The position numbers and the translations under genes are program-made. This document shows, piece by piece, positions 34,615-45,613 of a DNA stretch of 64,000 nt (the stretch's first letter is position 1; each line of letters begins with the position of its first letter). The DNA is from Catellatospora vulcania. GTDB taxonomy: Bacteria; Actinomycetota; Actinomycetes; Mycobacteriales; Micromonosporaceae. The notes below the pieces were generated by a model that was not told the DNA's origin, searched no databases, and was given only the letters and a program-made list of their open reading frames with translations. Where the stretch lies: contig NZ_ML769302.1 of NCBI RefSeq assembly GCF_009720385.1, positions 310,001 through 374,000 on the forward strand, read 5' to 3'.

Positions 34615-34638
34615 GTTAAAGTGCACTTGAACTCAAGT
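34615..34638. promoter_or_regulatory. Overlapping palindromes between split transketolase and soxR (likely SoxR/MerR operator)
   Basis: Two overlapping dyads are visible. One is a near-perfect 18-bp dyad at 34615-34632 centred on AAGTGCACTT. The other is ACTTGA-AC-TCAAGT at 34625-34638. The CTTGA/TCAAG half-sites resemble those of SoxR boxes. The position between divergent starts suits MerR-type control of both sides. Confidence 0.5.
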
Positions 34639-34649
34639 ACGGGGGACGG

Positions 34650-35087
34650 GTGAAATCGGTGACGCTCACCATCGGCGAATTGTCGGCCCGCAGCGGGGTC
34701 GCGCCGTCGGCGCTGCGGTTCTACGAGGAGCGCGGGCTGATCCACTCCACCCGCACCAGCGGCAACCAGCGGCGGTACGAGCGCAGCGAGCTGCGCCGCG
34801 TCTCGTTCATCCGGATCGCACAGCAGGTCGGGGTGTCCCTGGAACGGATCAGCGACGCGCTGAAGGAACTGCCCGAGGGGCGTACGCCCACCAAGGCCGA
34901 CTGGACCCGGCTGTCCGCGCGCTGGCGGTCCGAACTCGACGACCGGATCGCGTTGATGCAACGCCTGCGCGACACGCTCGACGGGTGCATCGGCTGCGGC
35001 TGCCTGTCCCTGCAGTCCTGCCGGCTCTACAACCCGGGCGACGAGCTTGCCGTCCAGGGCCCTGGCCCGCGCAAACTGCTGCGCTGA
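34650..35087 (+). CDS. soxR: Redox-sensing MerR regulator SoxR
   Basis: 145 residues from GTG 34650. The N-terminal MerR helix-turn-helix is LTIGELSARSGVAPSALRFYEERGLI, followed by a long dimer helix. The C-terminal Cys113-x2-Cys116-x-Cys118-x5-Cys124 (CIGCGCLSLQSC) is the [2Fe-2S] motif of SoxR. Redox-active compounds or oxidants oxidise the cluster and switch on target promoters. The divergent split transketolase is the obvious local target. Confidence 0.92.
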   Translation: MKSVTLTIGELSARSGVAPSALRFYEERGLIHSTRTSGNQRRYERSELRRVSFIRIAQQVGVSLERISDALKELPEGRTPTKADWTRLSARWRSELDDRIALMQRLRDTLDGCIGCGCLSLQSCRLYNPGDELAVQGPGPRKLLR

Positions 35088-35167
35088 GCCGCAGGCCGCG
35101 GCGCTCGCCCGCAACGCGGAGTCGCTTCAGGACTGCGAACGATCATCGATGCGTTTACCGTATCGGA

Positions 35168-35824
35168 ATGACCCTTGTCGAACTCCCGAAGTCCGCGGCG
35201 GCCGCCATGCCCCCACCACGGCGGCGCGCCCTGCGCCGGCTGGTCGGGGCCGCGGTGGCGCTCGTGCTCCTCGCGGGCGTCGCCTTCGGCCTGGCCGAGT
35301 ACTACTACGCGAGCGTGCCCATCCCGCGCGACAAGACCGGCGGACATGCGGTGCGGGCGGAGAACCTGCGCCCCGGTGTCGCCAACACCATCGTCGCGGC
35401 CGTCGATCCCGACTTCTACGAGCAGTCTGGCGAACTCATCTGGCCCTCCTCGGAGATCGCCAAGCGGTACGCGGTGGTCGCGATGGGCATGTCCGCCGAA
35501 GACCTGGACAGCTGGCGGGTACGCGTCGGCGCGCACAAGCTGGAGGGCTGGTTCACGAAGAACCAGCTACTCGACTTCTACCTCAACACGGCGTTATACG
35601 GCGAGGGCGTGACCGGGCTGGGAGCAGCCGCGACGCTGTACTTCGACAAGCATCCTCGGGACCTCAGCATCGCCGAGGGGGCGCTGCTCGCGGCGCACCT
35701 CGACCCGGCCCCGGGCGACGTGCCGGCCGCCTGGAACCGGGTACTCGACACCATGGTCGAACGCGGCTGGCTGAGCACCACCGAACGCACCGGGCTGGTG
35801 CTCCCGAAGACGGTCCAGCGGTGA
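35168..35824 (+). CDS. Degenerate GT51 (transglycosylase) domain protein
   Basis: 218 residues; TACCGT (35156-35161) 6 nt before ATG 35168 gives a leaderless start. It has a membrane anchor (LVGAAVALVLLAGVAFGLAEYYY). The rest resembles the GT51 domain of class A penicillin-binding proteins, best in the C-terminal part (NQLLDFYLNTALYGEGVTGLGAAATLYFDKHPRDLSIAEGALLA). The catalytic motif, normally AxEDxxFxxHxG, reads AAVDPDFYEQSG, so the catalytic Glu is Val and the His is Gln; GGSTITQQ is also lost. There is no transpeptidase domain. Probably not an active polymerase. Confidence 0.75.
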   Translation: MTLVELPKSAAAAMPPPRRRALRRLVGAAVALVLLAGVAFGLAEYYYASVPIPRDKTGGHAVRAENLRPGVANTIVAAVDPDFYEQSGELIWPSSEIAKRYAVVAMGMSAEDLDSWRVRVGAHKLEGWFTKNQLLDFYLNTALYGEGVTGLGAAATLYFDKHPRDLSIAEGALLAAHLDPAPGDVPAAWNRVLDTMVERGWLSTTERTGLVLPKTVQR

Positions 35825-35866
35825 ACCGGCGGCGGCCGCGGCCCCGTGACCGCAGCCGCCGACCGT

Positions 35867-37036
35867 TCAGTACCTCATCGAGTAGCGTCCGAACTCCTGG
35901 TCGCCGATTCGGACGTACACCGAGTGGGGCCCCAGGTCGTTACGCACGTCGGGCGCGTCCGGCGCCCCGGGAAGCTCCAGTTCGAAAATGACCTGCCAGG
36001 TGCCCGGCCACGTTTCGTCCCGTCGGCACCGCACCCACTGCTGTGCGCCCTCGCATGGGGCCCGCACCACCGTGGCACCTGGGACGGTCCCCACCGACAG
36101 CAGCACCGTCACCGGGGTGTCCGCCGGCAGCTGGTCCTGCACCCTGATGGTGACCGGCACCTCCACCTTTCGGCGCCCGCCTTCCGCGTCGCGCACGTTC
36201 GGCCGGGCCACGTCGACCGTGATCCGCACCACCGCCGGATCGGCGACGAACGACGGCGCGCCGCCCGACCGGCTGAACGCCGCGCCGTTCCAGCGGAAGT
36301 CACGCCACTGGTAGAGCCCGATCGGCCCGCCGGACAGGTCGCTGTACGTCGTCTCGTGGTTGCCGACCTCGACCTGGATCTCGCCCGAAGTGTCCGCAGC
36401 CAGCTTCGTGATCCGTTCCACCGCGTCCGGCGTGCCCGTCGCCGCGGTATGCGGCGGCTCGACCTGCGCGACCACCCCGAGCGTGCTGAACCCGTCGCCG
36501 CTGCGCCGGAACGCGACCACCTGGCCCAGCGGGATCTCGCCGGGACGGCAGTAGATCAGGGCCACCTGCTCTGGCGTGCCGTCCTCGTCGAGGTCCGTCT
36601 CCACCGCGCTGTCGATCCAGGTCTGCGTGCCGACCTTGCCGGCGCGGAAGCGGGTCGGCCCGGTCGGGCAGTCCTGCCCGCCAACCGTGCGCGCGGGCAG
36701 GTCCAGCGTCGCCTCGGCCAGCCCGTGCCGCGGGCCGGTGGTGACGACCGGGAGCGGTGAGGCGCTGCGCACCGGGCTGGCCGTCGGGCTCACCCCAGCG
36801 GTCCCGCCGGGCGTCGGCACCGTCGGCCCCGGCCCGCCCAGCGTGGTGAACACGACACCACCGGCCAGAGCCGCGGCCAGCGCGCTCGCCGCGACCCCGA
36901 CGGAACGGACCCGCTTGCGGTGCCGCACCGCGGTGTACGCCGCCCCGCTGCCCGTCGGCCGGATCAGCGGATCGGTGTCGGCGCGGTACGCGTCCACCGC
37001 GGACCACAGGACGTCGTCCTGCTCGAAGTCAGACAT
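35867..37036 (-). CDS. Membrane-anchored partner of ECF sigma factor (possible anti-sigma)
   Basis: 389 residues from ATG 37036, overlapping the sigma gene end by 8 bp. An N-terminal cytoplasmic segment of about 45 residues (SDFEQDDVLWSAVDAYRADTDPLIRPTG) is followed by one membrane helix (VGVAASALAAALAGGVVFTTL). A Pro/Thr/Ser spacer and a long extracellular domain follow. The coupling and topology fit an anti-sigma role, but no zinc-binding HxxxCxxC motif is seen. Confidence 0.75.
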   Translation of the reverse strand: MSDFEQDDVLWSAVDAYRADTDPLIRPTGSGAAYTAVRHRKRVRSVGVAASALAAALAGGVVFTTLGGPGPTVPTPGGTAGVSPTASPVRSASPLPVVTTGPRHGLAEATLDLPARTVGGQDCPTGPTRFRAGKVGTQTWIDSAVETDLDEDGTPEQVALIYCRPGEIPLGQVVAFRRSGDGFSTLGVVAQVEPPHTAATGTPDAVERITKLAADTSGEIQVEVGNHETTYSDLSGGPIGLYQWRDFRWNGAAFSRSGGAPSFVADPAVVRITVDVARPNVRDAEGGRRKVEVPVTIRVQDQLPADTPVTVLLSVGTVPGATVVRAPCEGAQQWVRCRRDETWPGTWQVIFELELPGAPDAPDVRNDLGPHSVYVRIGDQEFGRYSMRY

Positions 37037-37547
37037 GGTCGTGCTCCTTCCAGGCCTCGGTGAGCTGGGCGGCGAGCGCGGTCCGGCCGCGATGCAGCCA
37101 GGACTTCACGGTGCCCTCGGCGACGTCCTCCTGCGCGGCGATCTCCGCGATGGTGAGCTGGGCGATGTAGAACAGCACGCACGCACGCCGCTGCACGTCC
37201 GGCAGCGTGGCCAGGGCACGGGTGAGCGCCACCCGGTCCGGCCCCGGGGCGGGCACGTGTTCATCGCGCTGGCGGCGCAGGAAGTTCAGCGCCGTACGCC
37301 GCCTGCGCCAACCGCTGGTCGCGAGGTTCCAGGCGACCCGGCGCACCCACGCGGGCGGGTCGTTGTAGCGGGCGATCGTGTCCCATCGGGCCAGCGCCCG
37401 GACGAACGCCTCCTGCACCATGTCCTGCGCCTCGGTCAGATTCCCCAGGTAGGCGTTGAGCTGCAGGGTGAGGCTGTGGAAATGCGCGGCGTAACACTCC
37501 TCGAAGTCGGCCCGGCGGACCGATCCGTCGTCGCGGTAAGGGGCCAT
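37029..37547 (-). CDS. ECF RNA polymerase sigma factor, SigE family
   Basis: 172 residues from ATG 37547; the adjacent GTG 37550 is possible. Region 2 is visible as EECYAAHFHSLTLQLNAYLGNLTEAQDMVQEAFVRALARWDTI with WVRRVAWNLATSGWRRRR. Region 4 is LPDVQRRACVLFYIAQLTIAEIAAQEDVAEGTVKSWLHRGRTAL. It is coupled to a membrane protein that probably controls its release. Confidence 0.9.
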   Translation of the reverse strand: MAPYRDDGSVRRADFEECYAAHFHSLTLQLNAYLGNLTEAQDMVQEAFVRALARWDTIARYNDPPAWVRRVAWNLATSGWRRRRTALNFLRRQRDEHVPAPGPDRVALTRALATLPDVQRRACVLFYIAQLTIAEIAAQEDVAEGTVKSWLHRGRTALAAQLTEAWKEHDHV

Positions 37548-37684
37548 CACTCCCCGTTCTCCCCTGTCGTGGCGGGCCCCGTCGGCCCGTCGCGACATCA
37601 CGCCGCACGCCACCCGGAGGTTGCGAAGATCTTTCCCGAAACGACACGGTCGCGGCGCCCCGCCCCGGACGGCGGGAAACGAAA

Positions 37685-37722
37685 CGGGCGCCGCCCCGCT
37701 GCGGACAGCGGAACGGCACCCG
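37685..37722 (-). terminator. Directional terminator of the purSQL operon
   Basis: A 17-bp stem (37685-37701 with 37706-37722) with a 4-nt loop. Three positions pair only as G-U in minus-strand RNA and mismatch in plus-strand RNA, and a T-rich stretch follows in the minus direction. It lies 19 bp beyond the purL stop. Confidence 0.7.
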
Positions 37723-37740
37723 GATCAGGTGATGCGTGGG

Positions 37741-40211
<2,471 letters not shown>

Positions 40212-40215
<4 letters not shown>

Positions 40216-40898
40216 GCTGCCGCCTTAGCGTCGGCCAGGTGCTTGAGCACCGACGAGAAGAATCCGAGGCCGTCCAGCGACGGGCCGGTCAGCGCTTCGA
40301 CCGCGTGCTCCGGGTGGGGCATGATGCCCAGCACGTTGCCGGCCTCGTTGCGGATCGCCGCGATGTCGCGAACCGACCCGTTCGGGTTGCCGCGGATGTA
40401 GCGCGCGACGATCTGGCCGCCTGCCTCGAGCTCGTCCAGGGTGCGCTGGTCGGCGACGTAGCAGCCCTCGCCGTTCTTCACCGGGATCAGGATCTCCTGC
40501 CCCTCGGTGAAGTGGCTCGTCCAGGCCGTCGAGGAGTTCTCCATCCGCAGCCACTGGTCGCGGTTGCGGAAGTGCAGGTGCTGGTTGCGGGTCAGCGCGC
40601 CGGGCAGCAGGTGGGCCTCGCAGAGGATCTGGAAGCCGTTGCAGATGCCCAGGACCGGCATGCCACCGCGGGCGGCGTCGGCGATCGTCTCCATCACCGG
40701 CGCGAACCGGGCGATCGCGCCGCAGCGCAGGTAGTCACCGTAGGAGAAGCCGCCCGGGAGCACCACGGCGTCGACGCCGTGCAGGTCCGGGTCGGCGTGC
40801 CAGAGCCGTACGACCTCGGCTCCGGAGATACGTGCGGCACGGGCCGCGTCCCCGTCGTCCAGCGAACCGGGGAAGGTCACCACACCGATCTTGCTCAT
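40212..40898 (-). CDS. purQ: Phosphoribosylformylglycinamidine synthase I (glutaminase)
   Basis: 228 residues of class I glutamine amidotransferase fold. The nucleophile is Cys86 in GICNGFQ and the His/Glu pair is in [16 protein letters not shown] and [12 protein letters not shown] are typical. It delivers ammonia to PurL. ATGA overlaps on both sides couple it to purS and purL. Confidence 0.97.
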
Positions 40899-41137
40899 GC
40901 TGCTTCGACTACCCGGATCTCGTAGTCCTCGATGACCGGGTTGGCGAGGAGCTTGTCCGCGATCTCGCGAGCCCTCTCCAGGTCGGCATCTCCAGCGAAA
41001 TCGATCTCCACACGACGACCGATACGCACTGAGGCGACGTCATTGACGCCCAGGCGGGGCAGCGCGTTCGCGACGGCCTGCCCCTGCGGGTCGAGGATCT
41101 CGGGCTTAAGCATGACGTCAACCACGACGCGAGCCAC
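40895..41137 (-). CDS. purS: Phosphoribosylformylglycinamidine synthase subunit PurS
   Basis: 80 residues from GTG 41137 with AGGAG upstream. [30 protein letters not shown] and [11 protein letters not shown] are standard PurS. It bridges PurQ and PurL. First gene of the purS-purQ-purL operon. Confidence 0.97.
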   Translation of the reverse strand: MARVVVDVMLKPEILDPQGQAVANALPRLGVNDVASVRIGRRVEIDFAGDADLERAREIADKLLANPVIEDYEIRVVEAA

Positions 41138-41256
41138 GGGGAAACTCCTGACTTTTTTCTATGTCTGCCTGTCCGCCACGGGCAGCACCAGATTACCGGT
41201 CCGCAATGTCGGCCCTGATTCTGGGGAGCGGCATAAGTCCCACGAGTTGACTGCTT

Positions 41257-41859
41257 TCACAGTGCTGAGAGCAAGGTCACGACCGCGAGGACGGTACAGA
41301 CCCCCGCCCCGACGTAACGGATGACTGCCAGCTTCACTCGTTTCAACAGCCATCGGCCGAGAAGCACCGCGAGTCCGGAAACCGTCGCCAGACCGAGCCA
41401 GCCGCCCAGAAAAGTCGGCAGCATCGGCCGCCCGCTGGCGACCAGACCCGCCAACAGCAGTTGTGACAGATCGCCCCATTCGGCCGTGAACAGGACCGCG
41501 AAACTCGCGGCCGCCGCCCGCCAGCCCTGCTTCGGCTCGACGGCCTTGGCCTCGAACTCGGCCTCCTGCTCCTTCTCCTCCGCGTCGGCCTTCTTCGCAC
41601 CCCGGGCCAGGACGAACGCCCCGACCGCGAACAGCAGCGCGGCCACCAGCTGCACCGGCCGGGTCGGCAGCTTGGTCAGCAGCGTGCCGAAGGCCACCGC
41701 GATCGCGCACTGCACGCCGAACGCCGCAACCACCCCGAGCCAGGTGGGGAGCGGGCGGTAGCGGGTGCTGAGCACCAGCGTCGCGACGAACGTCTTGTCC
41801 GGCAGTTCGACGGGAACGATAGCGACGAATGCCACCAGCAGGGCGGTGAGGAACTCCAC
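41257..41859 (-). CDS. TMEM165/GDT1-family transporter
   Basis: 200 residues with six hydrophobic helices in two halves. Each half carries the family acidic motif, here PVELPDKTF and AEWGDLSQL (standard form E-x-G-D-K/R-T/S). A charged cytoplasmic loop (KKADAEEKEQEAEFEAK) joins them. Family members move Mn or Ca ions; direction and ion are not certain here. Confidence 0.9.
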   Translation of the reverse strand: MEFLTALLVAFVAIVPVELPDKTFVATLVLSTRYRPLPTWLGVVAAFGVQCAIAVAFGTLLTKLPTRPVQLVAALLFAVGAFVLARGAKKADAEEKEQEAEFEAKAVEPKQGWRAAAASFAVLFTAEWGDLSQLLLAGLVASGRPMLPTFLGGWLGLATVSGLAVLLGRWLLKRVKLAVIRYVGAGVCTVLAVVTLLSAL

Positions 41860-41970
41860 GTGCCGATCCTCCCAGCCCGGCAGCCCGCGGGACGGGTGGA
41901 CGGCCGCCGCGCCCGCCGATGGACGCGCCGGCCCGCCGACAGATCGGCAGCCTGCGGCAGGTCAGGCGTT

Positions 41971-42018
41971 AGGAAGGGCACCTTCTACAACGCGGAGCGT
42001 TAAGAAGGTGCCCTTCCT
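41971..42018. repeat. GGAAGGGCRCCTTCT palindrome, copy 1
   Basis: A 16-bp perfect stem (41971-41986 with 42003-42018), with ACGC/GCGT pairing near the loop. It lies between the GDT1 gene start and the purB stop, so it probably terminates purB. Its core recurs at 59823-59868. Confidence 0.75.
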
Positions 42019-42034
42019 TTGTTCCAAGCGCTGG

Positions 42035-43477
42035 TCAGAGGATGGCGGCGGGGGTGTAGGCAGCGGCGGCGGGGTGCTGGGCGGCGATCTTCTCGACCTG
42101 GGCGACGATCGCGGCGACCTGAGCGGACGCAGCTCCCACGAAGGCGGAGCGGTCGGCGACCAGGGCGTCGATCTCGGCGCGGGACAGGCCGAGGCGGGTG
42201 TCGGCGGCCAGGCGGTCGAACAGGTCGTTGTCGGCCTGGCCGCGCTCGCGCATGGCCAGCGCCACACCGACCGCGTGCTCCTTGATCGCCTCGTGCGCGG
42301 TCTCCCGGCCGACACCCTTCTTCACCGCGCCTACCAGCACCTTCGTGGTGGCCAGGAAGGGCAGGTAGCGGTCCAGCTCGCGGTTGATGACCGCCGGGTA
42401 CGCGCCGAACTCGTCGAGCACGGTGAGAAAGGTCTGGAACAGGCCGTCCAGGGCGAAGAAGGCGTCCGGCAGGGCCACCCGGCGCACCACCGAGCAGGAC
42501 ACGTCGCCCTCGTTCCACTGGTCGCCGGCCAGCTCGCCGGCCATGCTCGCGTACCCGCGGACGATCACGGCCAGGCCGTTGACCCGCTCGCTGGAGCGCG
42601 TGTTCATCTTGTGCGGCATCGCCGACGAGCCGACCTGGCCGGGCTTGAAACCCTCGGTGGCCAGCTCCTGGCCCACCATCAGCCGGATCGTGGTGGCCAG
42701 GCTCGACGGCGCGGACGCCGCCTGGGCCAGCGCGGTGAGCACGTCGAAGTCCAGCGAGCGCGGGTACACCTGGCCGACGCTGTCCAGCACGCGTTGGAAG
42801 CCGAGGTGCCCGGCGACCCGGCGCTCCAGCTCGGCGACCTTCGCGGCGTCGCCGTCGAACAGGTCGAGCTGGTCGGCCGAGGTGCCGACCGGACCCTTGA
42901 TGCCGCGCAGCGGGTAGCGGGCGATCAGCTCGTCGAGGCGCTCGTACGCGATGAGCATCTCCTGCGCCGCGCTCGCGAAGCGCTTGCCCATCGTCGTGGC
43001 CTGCGCCGGGACGTTGTGCGAGCGGCCCGTCATGATCAGGTTGTCGTACTCGGCGGCGCGGGCGGCCATCCGGGTCAGCGCGGCGACGATCCGGTCCCGG
43101 ATCAGCAGCAGCGAGTCGCGGATCTGCAGCTGCTCGACGTTCTCGGTGAGGTCGCGCGACGTCATGCCCTTGTGGATCTGCTCGTGCCCGGCCAGCGCGC
43201 TGAACTCCTCGATGCGAGCCTTCACGTCGTGCCGGGTCACCCGCTCGCGCTGGGCGATCGAGTCCAGGTCGACGGTGTCCAGCACCCGCTCGTACGCCTC
43301 GATGACGCCTTCCGGCAGCGCGATGCCCAGATCGCGCTGCGCGCGGAGCACGGCCAGCCAGAGCCGCCGCTCGGCGCGGACCTTCTCCTCAGGTGACCAC
43401 AGCGTCACCAGTTCGGCGGAGGCATACCGGGTGGCCAGGACATTCGGAACGTGCGGGCGCTTTGTCACGTGCCTCAT
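42035..43477 (-). CDS. purB: Adenylosuccinate lyase
   Basis: 480 residues from ATG 43477; GTG 43468 three codons later is an alternative. PurB splits SAICAR and adenylosuccinate with release of fumarate. Motifs are [28 protein letters not shown] and the fumarase/lyase signature [21 protein letters not shown]. It is separate from purSQL by the GDT1 gene and divergent from vapB. Confidence 0.97.
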   Translation of the reverse strand: MRHVTKRPHVPNVLATRYASAELVTLWSPEEKVRAERRLWLAVLRAQRDLGIALPEGVIEAYERVLDTVDLDSIAQRERVTRHDVKARIEEFSALAGHEQIHKGMTSRDLTENVEQLQIRDSLLLIRDRIVAALTRMAARAAEYDNLIMTGRSHNVPAQATTMGKRFASAAQEMLIAYERLDELIARYPLRGIKGPVGTSADQLDLFDGDAAKVAELERRVAGHLGFQRVLDSVGQVYPRSLDFDVLTALAQAASAPSSLATTIRLMVGQELATEGFKPGQVGSSAMPHKMNTRSSERVNGLAVIVRGYASMAGELAGDQWNEGDVSCSVVRRVALPDAFFALDGLFQTFLTVLDEFGAYPAVINRELDRYLPFLATTKVLVGAVKKGVGRETAHEAIKEHAVGVALAMRERGQADNDLFDRLAADTRLGLSRAEIDALVADRSAFVGAASAQVAAIVAQVEKIAAQHPAAAAYTPAAIL

Positions 43478-43520
43478 TCTCGCACGCACCGATCGACGAC
43501 CCTGGCGAGGCCGTGAGCCC

Positions 43521-43554
43521 GCGTATATACTCGGGAGCCAAAGCGTATATACGC
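43521..43554 (+). promoter_or_regulatory. Paired operators of the VapBC module
   Basis: GCGTATATAC at 43521-43530 and the perfect palindrome GCGTATATACGC at 43543-43554 start 22 bp apart, about two helical turns. They lie just upstream of vapB and overlap likely -10 elements (TATATAC). This suits cooperative autorepression by the VapBC complex and may also touch the divergent purB promoter. Confidence 0.65.
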
Positions 43555-43571
43555 GGTGTGAGGGGGAGCCG

Positions 43572-43787
43572 ATGGCGAAGATGCTGATCGACGTCGACGA
43601 GGAACTGCTCGCCGACGCGGCCGAGGTTTTCGGCACCAAGACCAAGAAGGACACGGTCAACACCGCCCTGCGGGAGTCGGCCGCCAGCCTCCGCCGTGCA
43701 CGTGCGCTCGAAGAGCTGCGGAAGATGGCAGATACCGGATACTTCGACGAGCTGCTGGATAAGAACAACTATCGTCCCAAGCCGTGA
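43572..43787 (+). CDS. vapB: VapB-type antitoxin
   Basis: 71 residues with GGGGGAG before ATG 43572. [32 protein letters not shown] is the ribbon-helix-helix DNA-binding part of VapB antitoxins. The C-terminal half should wrap the toxin. The stop overlaps vapC as GTGA. Confidence 0.9.
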   Translation: MAKMLIDVDEELLADAAEVFGTKTKKDTVNTALRESAASLRRARALEELRKMADTGYFDELLDKNNYRPKP

Positions 43788-44206
43788 CATCCGACTATCT
43801 GGTGGACACCAGCGCGCTCGTGCGGCTGCTGCGGCGCGGGCCCGAGGCCCAAAGCTGGAACCAGCAGCTTGAGCAGGGACTTGTCGGCATCTGCGCCGCC
43901 ACCGAGCTGGAGTTCCTCCACACGGCTCGCTCCTATGCCGACCGGCAGAAGATCGTGGCGTTGCTCGGTGAGACCTACCCCTGGGTGCCCATGCCCGACG
44001 GCGTCTACCAGCGTGCGGCGCAGGTGCAGGATCTGCTGACGCAGAAGGGCCAGCACCGTAGCGCGGGGCCGATCGATCTGCTGGTGGCGGCGGCCGCGGA
44101 GCTGAGTGGGATGACGGTGCTGCACTACGACGGGGACTTCGACGTGATCAAGCGAGCCACCGGGCAGCCCGCCCAGTGGCTCGCTCCCCCCGGCACCATC
44201 CGCTAG
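43784..44206 (+). CDS. vapC: VapC-type PIN-domain ribonuclease toxin
   Basis: 140 residues from GTG 43784. The PIN acidic residues are Asp8 (VDTSAL), Glu41/43 (ATELEF), Asp98 (PIDLL) and Asp116/118 (HYDGDFD), so the nuclease looks intact. VapC toxins cut tRNA or rRNA when the antitoxin is degraded. It overlaps the convergent neighbour by 4 bp at the stop codons. Confidence 0.9.
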   Translation: MTSDYLVDTSALVRLLRRGPEAQSWNQQLEQGLVGICAATELEFLHTARSYADRQKIVALLGETYPWVPMPDGVYQRAAQVQDLLTQKGQHRSAGPIDLLVAAAAELSGMTVLHYDGDFDVIKRATGQPAQWLAPPGTIR

Positions 44207-44961
44207 GCGAGCACCTTCGCCGCGACCGCGTCCGCGATCGCCTGCAGCTGCGCCACGCTCAGCGGCGTCTCGGCCTGGAACGCGGGTGCCAGCTTGCGGG
44301 TGTGCGACCGGTTGTAGCAGGCCAGCACCAGCACCCTGCCGTCGGCCAGCGGCACGCTGACCGCGTGCCGGACATACGCGAACCCAGGCTGGGGCACGTC
44401 CTGCGTCGGCAGCGGCTCACGCAACCCGCCGGCGACGACCGGGACGATGTGGAGCGACAGCGAGCCCTTCCGGCCGCCAGCCGCGATGCCGCTGCGGCCG
44501 GCGAAGACTTCGAGTTCCCCCCCTTCCATCAGCGGCTTGTCCACGAACTTCACCTGCATCGGCTGCCCGTCCGGCTGCTGCGGGTCGCCGGGTGCGGTCG
44601 GGAAGGACAACCACTGCCGGTCCGGGGCGGCGGCCAGGACCGCCCGGTCCAGCTCCTGGCTGAGCCGCTCAGCCGTCTCGGCTGCCTCCTCGGGCGTGCC
44701 GTACATCAGCCGGAACCCGCCGGCGGCGACCGGTGCGCCCGGGACGTCGCTGGTGGCCGGCACCGCGATCGGGGTCGGCGAGGCGCCCAGCCCCAGGCCC
44801 AGCACCAGCGCTCCGACCGCGAGCAGGGCCAGGCCGCCCGTGGAGACGACGCCGAACCGGCGCGCCGCCGCGCCGCGCCGCTCGCGGCGGACGATCCCGT
44901 CCACGTCCACGGCCGGCGCCGGAACCTCACCGATGACCTCGTCGAACAGCTGCTGTGTCAT
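44203..44961 (-). CDS. Membrane-anchored partner of SigE-family sigma factor (possible anti-sigma)
   Basis: 252 residues from ATG 44961, overlapping the sigma gene as ATGA. A short cytoplasmic head (~40 residues), one membrane helix (GGLALLAVGALVLGLGLG), and an extracellular domain with no family I recognise. Same layout as the 35867-37547 pair, so it probably restrains its sigma factor. Confidence 0.75.
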   Translation of the reverse strand: MTQQLFDEVIGEVPAPAVDVDGIVRRERRGAAARRFGVVSTGGLALLAVGALVLGLGLGASPTPIAVPATSDVPGAPVAAGGFRLMYGTPEEAAETAERLSQELDRAVLAAAPDRQWLSFPTAPGDPQQPDGQPMQVKFVDKPLMEGGELEVFAGRSGIAAGGRKGSLSLHIVPVVAGGLREPLPTQDVPQPGFAYVRHAVSVPLADGRVLVLACYNRSHTRKLAPAFQAETPLSVAQLQAIADAVAAKVLA

Positions 44962-45455
44962 GACATACCCCCCATCGGGACGGCCTGGCGACGCAGCGTC
45001 TCCAGACCTCGTGCGGACTGGCTCTTCACGGTGCCGACCGAGATGCCCAGCACCTCGGCGGTCTCCTCGACCGAGTAGTCGAGGTAGTAGCGCAGCACGA
45101 CCACCGCGCGCTGCCGCGGACCGAGCGACCCCAGCAGCCGGTTCAGGCCGTCGCGGTCGAGGAAGCCGTCCGGCTGCTGCGTCGCGACCTCCGGCAGCTC
45201 GGCCGTCACCCGCTCGCGCCGCCACGGGCGCACGGTCTCGTCCAGCCAGGCCCGGGTCAGGATCCGCTGGGCGTACGCGTCGGGATTGCCGGCGGCCCGG
45301 ACCTTGCGCCAGTGCCGGTACAACTTGCCGACGGTGACCGACACCAGGTCGTCCGCGGTATGCCAGTCCCTGCTGAGCAGATACGCGGTACGCCGCCAGC
45401 GGTCCATCCGCTCCGCGACGAACACCCGGAACCGTTCCTCTTCAGACTTCGTCAT
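44958..45455 (-). CDS. SigE-family ECF RNA polymerase sigma factor
   Basis: 165 residues from ATG 45455 with GGGAGGTGAGGG upstream. Region 2 contains RTAYLLSRDWHTADDLVSVTVGKLYRHW. Region 4 contains LGPRQRAVVVLRYYLDYSVEETAEVLGISVGTVKSQSARGLETL. This is typical of the Streptomyces SigE-family ECF group. Confidence 0.92.
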   Translation of the reverse strand: MTKSEEERFRVFVAERMDRWRRTAYLLSRDWHTADDLVSVTVGKLYRHWRKVRAAGNPDAYAQRILTRAWLDETVRPWRRERVTAELPEVATQQPDGFLDRDGLNRLLGSLGPRQRAVVVLRYYLDYSVEETAEVLGISVGTVKSQSARGLETLRRQAVPMGGMS

Positions 45456-45507
45456 CCCTCACCTCCCCCCGCACGACCGGCCCCACGTGGTACGAGGTTG
45501 CACGTCC

Positions 45508-45590
45508 CGCAGTTTCGGGGAAACTGCGCCCTCGCACGACGAAGAACCCGCAGTTTCCCCGAAACTGCGGGAAACTGCGGGAAACTGCGG
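45508..45590. repeat. Array of GAAACTGCG half-sites
   Basis: Two CGCAGTTTC/GAAACTGCG dyads with 3-nt centres (45508-45528 and 45549-45569) are followed by two more direct copies, giving three tandem GAAACTGCGG units at 45561-45590. The array lies between the thiolase stop and the ECF sigma gene start. It could serve as a terminator or a multi-site operator. Confidence 0.7.
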
Positions 45591-45613
45591 GCGAGGTCAG
45601 GCGGGTGGGCGGG

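Noticed and set aside
41138..41256. Possible purine riboswitch or strong promoter upstream of purS
   Set aside because: No conserved riboswitch core or well-spaced -35/-10 pair could be identified by eye.
43478..43768. N-terminal extension of purB to 577 residues
   Set aside because: The extra part is antisense to vapB and unlike any adenylosuccinate lyase.
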